5,142 nt of DNA, from NCBI GenBank assembly GCA_955652655.1, contig CATPCK010000666.1, positions 1 through 5,142 of the forward strand, in the 5' to 3' direction. The notes under the pieces are model-generated. The model saw only the letters and a list, made by a program, of their open reading frames with translations, was not told the DNA's origin and made no database searches. Below, in pieces: positions 5,131-5,142 of this stretch. Numbering within the stretch: position 1 is the stretch's first letter; the number at the start of each line of letters is the position of its first letter. The DNA is from an uncultured Ktedonobacteraceae bacterium (GTDB lineage Bacteria > Chloroflexota > Ktedonobacteria > Ktedonobacterales > Ktedonobacteraceae). The position numbers were made by a program, and so were the translations under genes.

Positions 5131-5142
5131 CTAATACAGAGA

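Overview
The window reads as a bacterial chromosome segment of medium GC. All genes lie on the minus strand, so transcription runs from the right end to the left. Three full-length genes are present. In order of transcription they are an acetyl-CoA synthetase (acsA, 2943-4886), a DtxR/MntR-type metal-dependent repressor (1919-2620) and a class-III PLP enzyme of the glutamate-1-semialdehyde aminomutase-like group (329-1702). A fourth gene of unknown function starts near 143 and runs off the left edge. No rRNA, tRNA, CRISPR array or transposase was seen. A Chloroflexota-type host (for example Ktedonobacteria) would fit the medium GC, the mix of protein types and the spaced genes separated by hairpins. 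That is an impression, not a proof.

The intergenic DNA is unusually structured. Every gap between genes carries at least one long, near-perfect inverted repeat: 30 bp at 265-330, 16 bp at 1856-1888, 17 bp at 2710-2754, 21 bp at 2858-2908 and 23 bp at 5079-5130. The stems differ in sequence. Only the one at 1856-1888 is followed by a clear T run and is a textbook intrinsic terminator. Each gene start has a plausible sigma-70-like promoter and the genes look separately transcribed, not like a tight operon.

The most informative signal is in two stretches that look empty. At 4921-5037, just upstream of acsA, the minus strand encodes the C-terminal end of a short-chain dehydrogenase of the FabG/PhaB type, with the rest of that gene missing. 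At about 2788-2856, just downstream of acsA, the minus strand encodes a short internal piece of a MaoC-type (R)-enoyl-CoA hydratase of the PhaJ type. These remnants suggest that acsA once sat in a larger acyl-CoA or polyhydroxyalkanoate gene cluster (reductase, acsA, hydratase) that has been dismantled, leaving hairpins and a new promoter near the breakpoints.

Functionally, acsA would activate acetate to acetyl-CoA, the DtxR-type protein would sense Fe(II) or Mn(II), and the aminotransferase may act in tetrapyrrole synthesis or on another amino substrate. Nothing in the sequence ties the three intact genes into one pathway.
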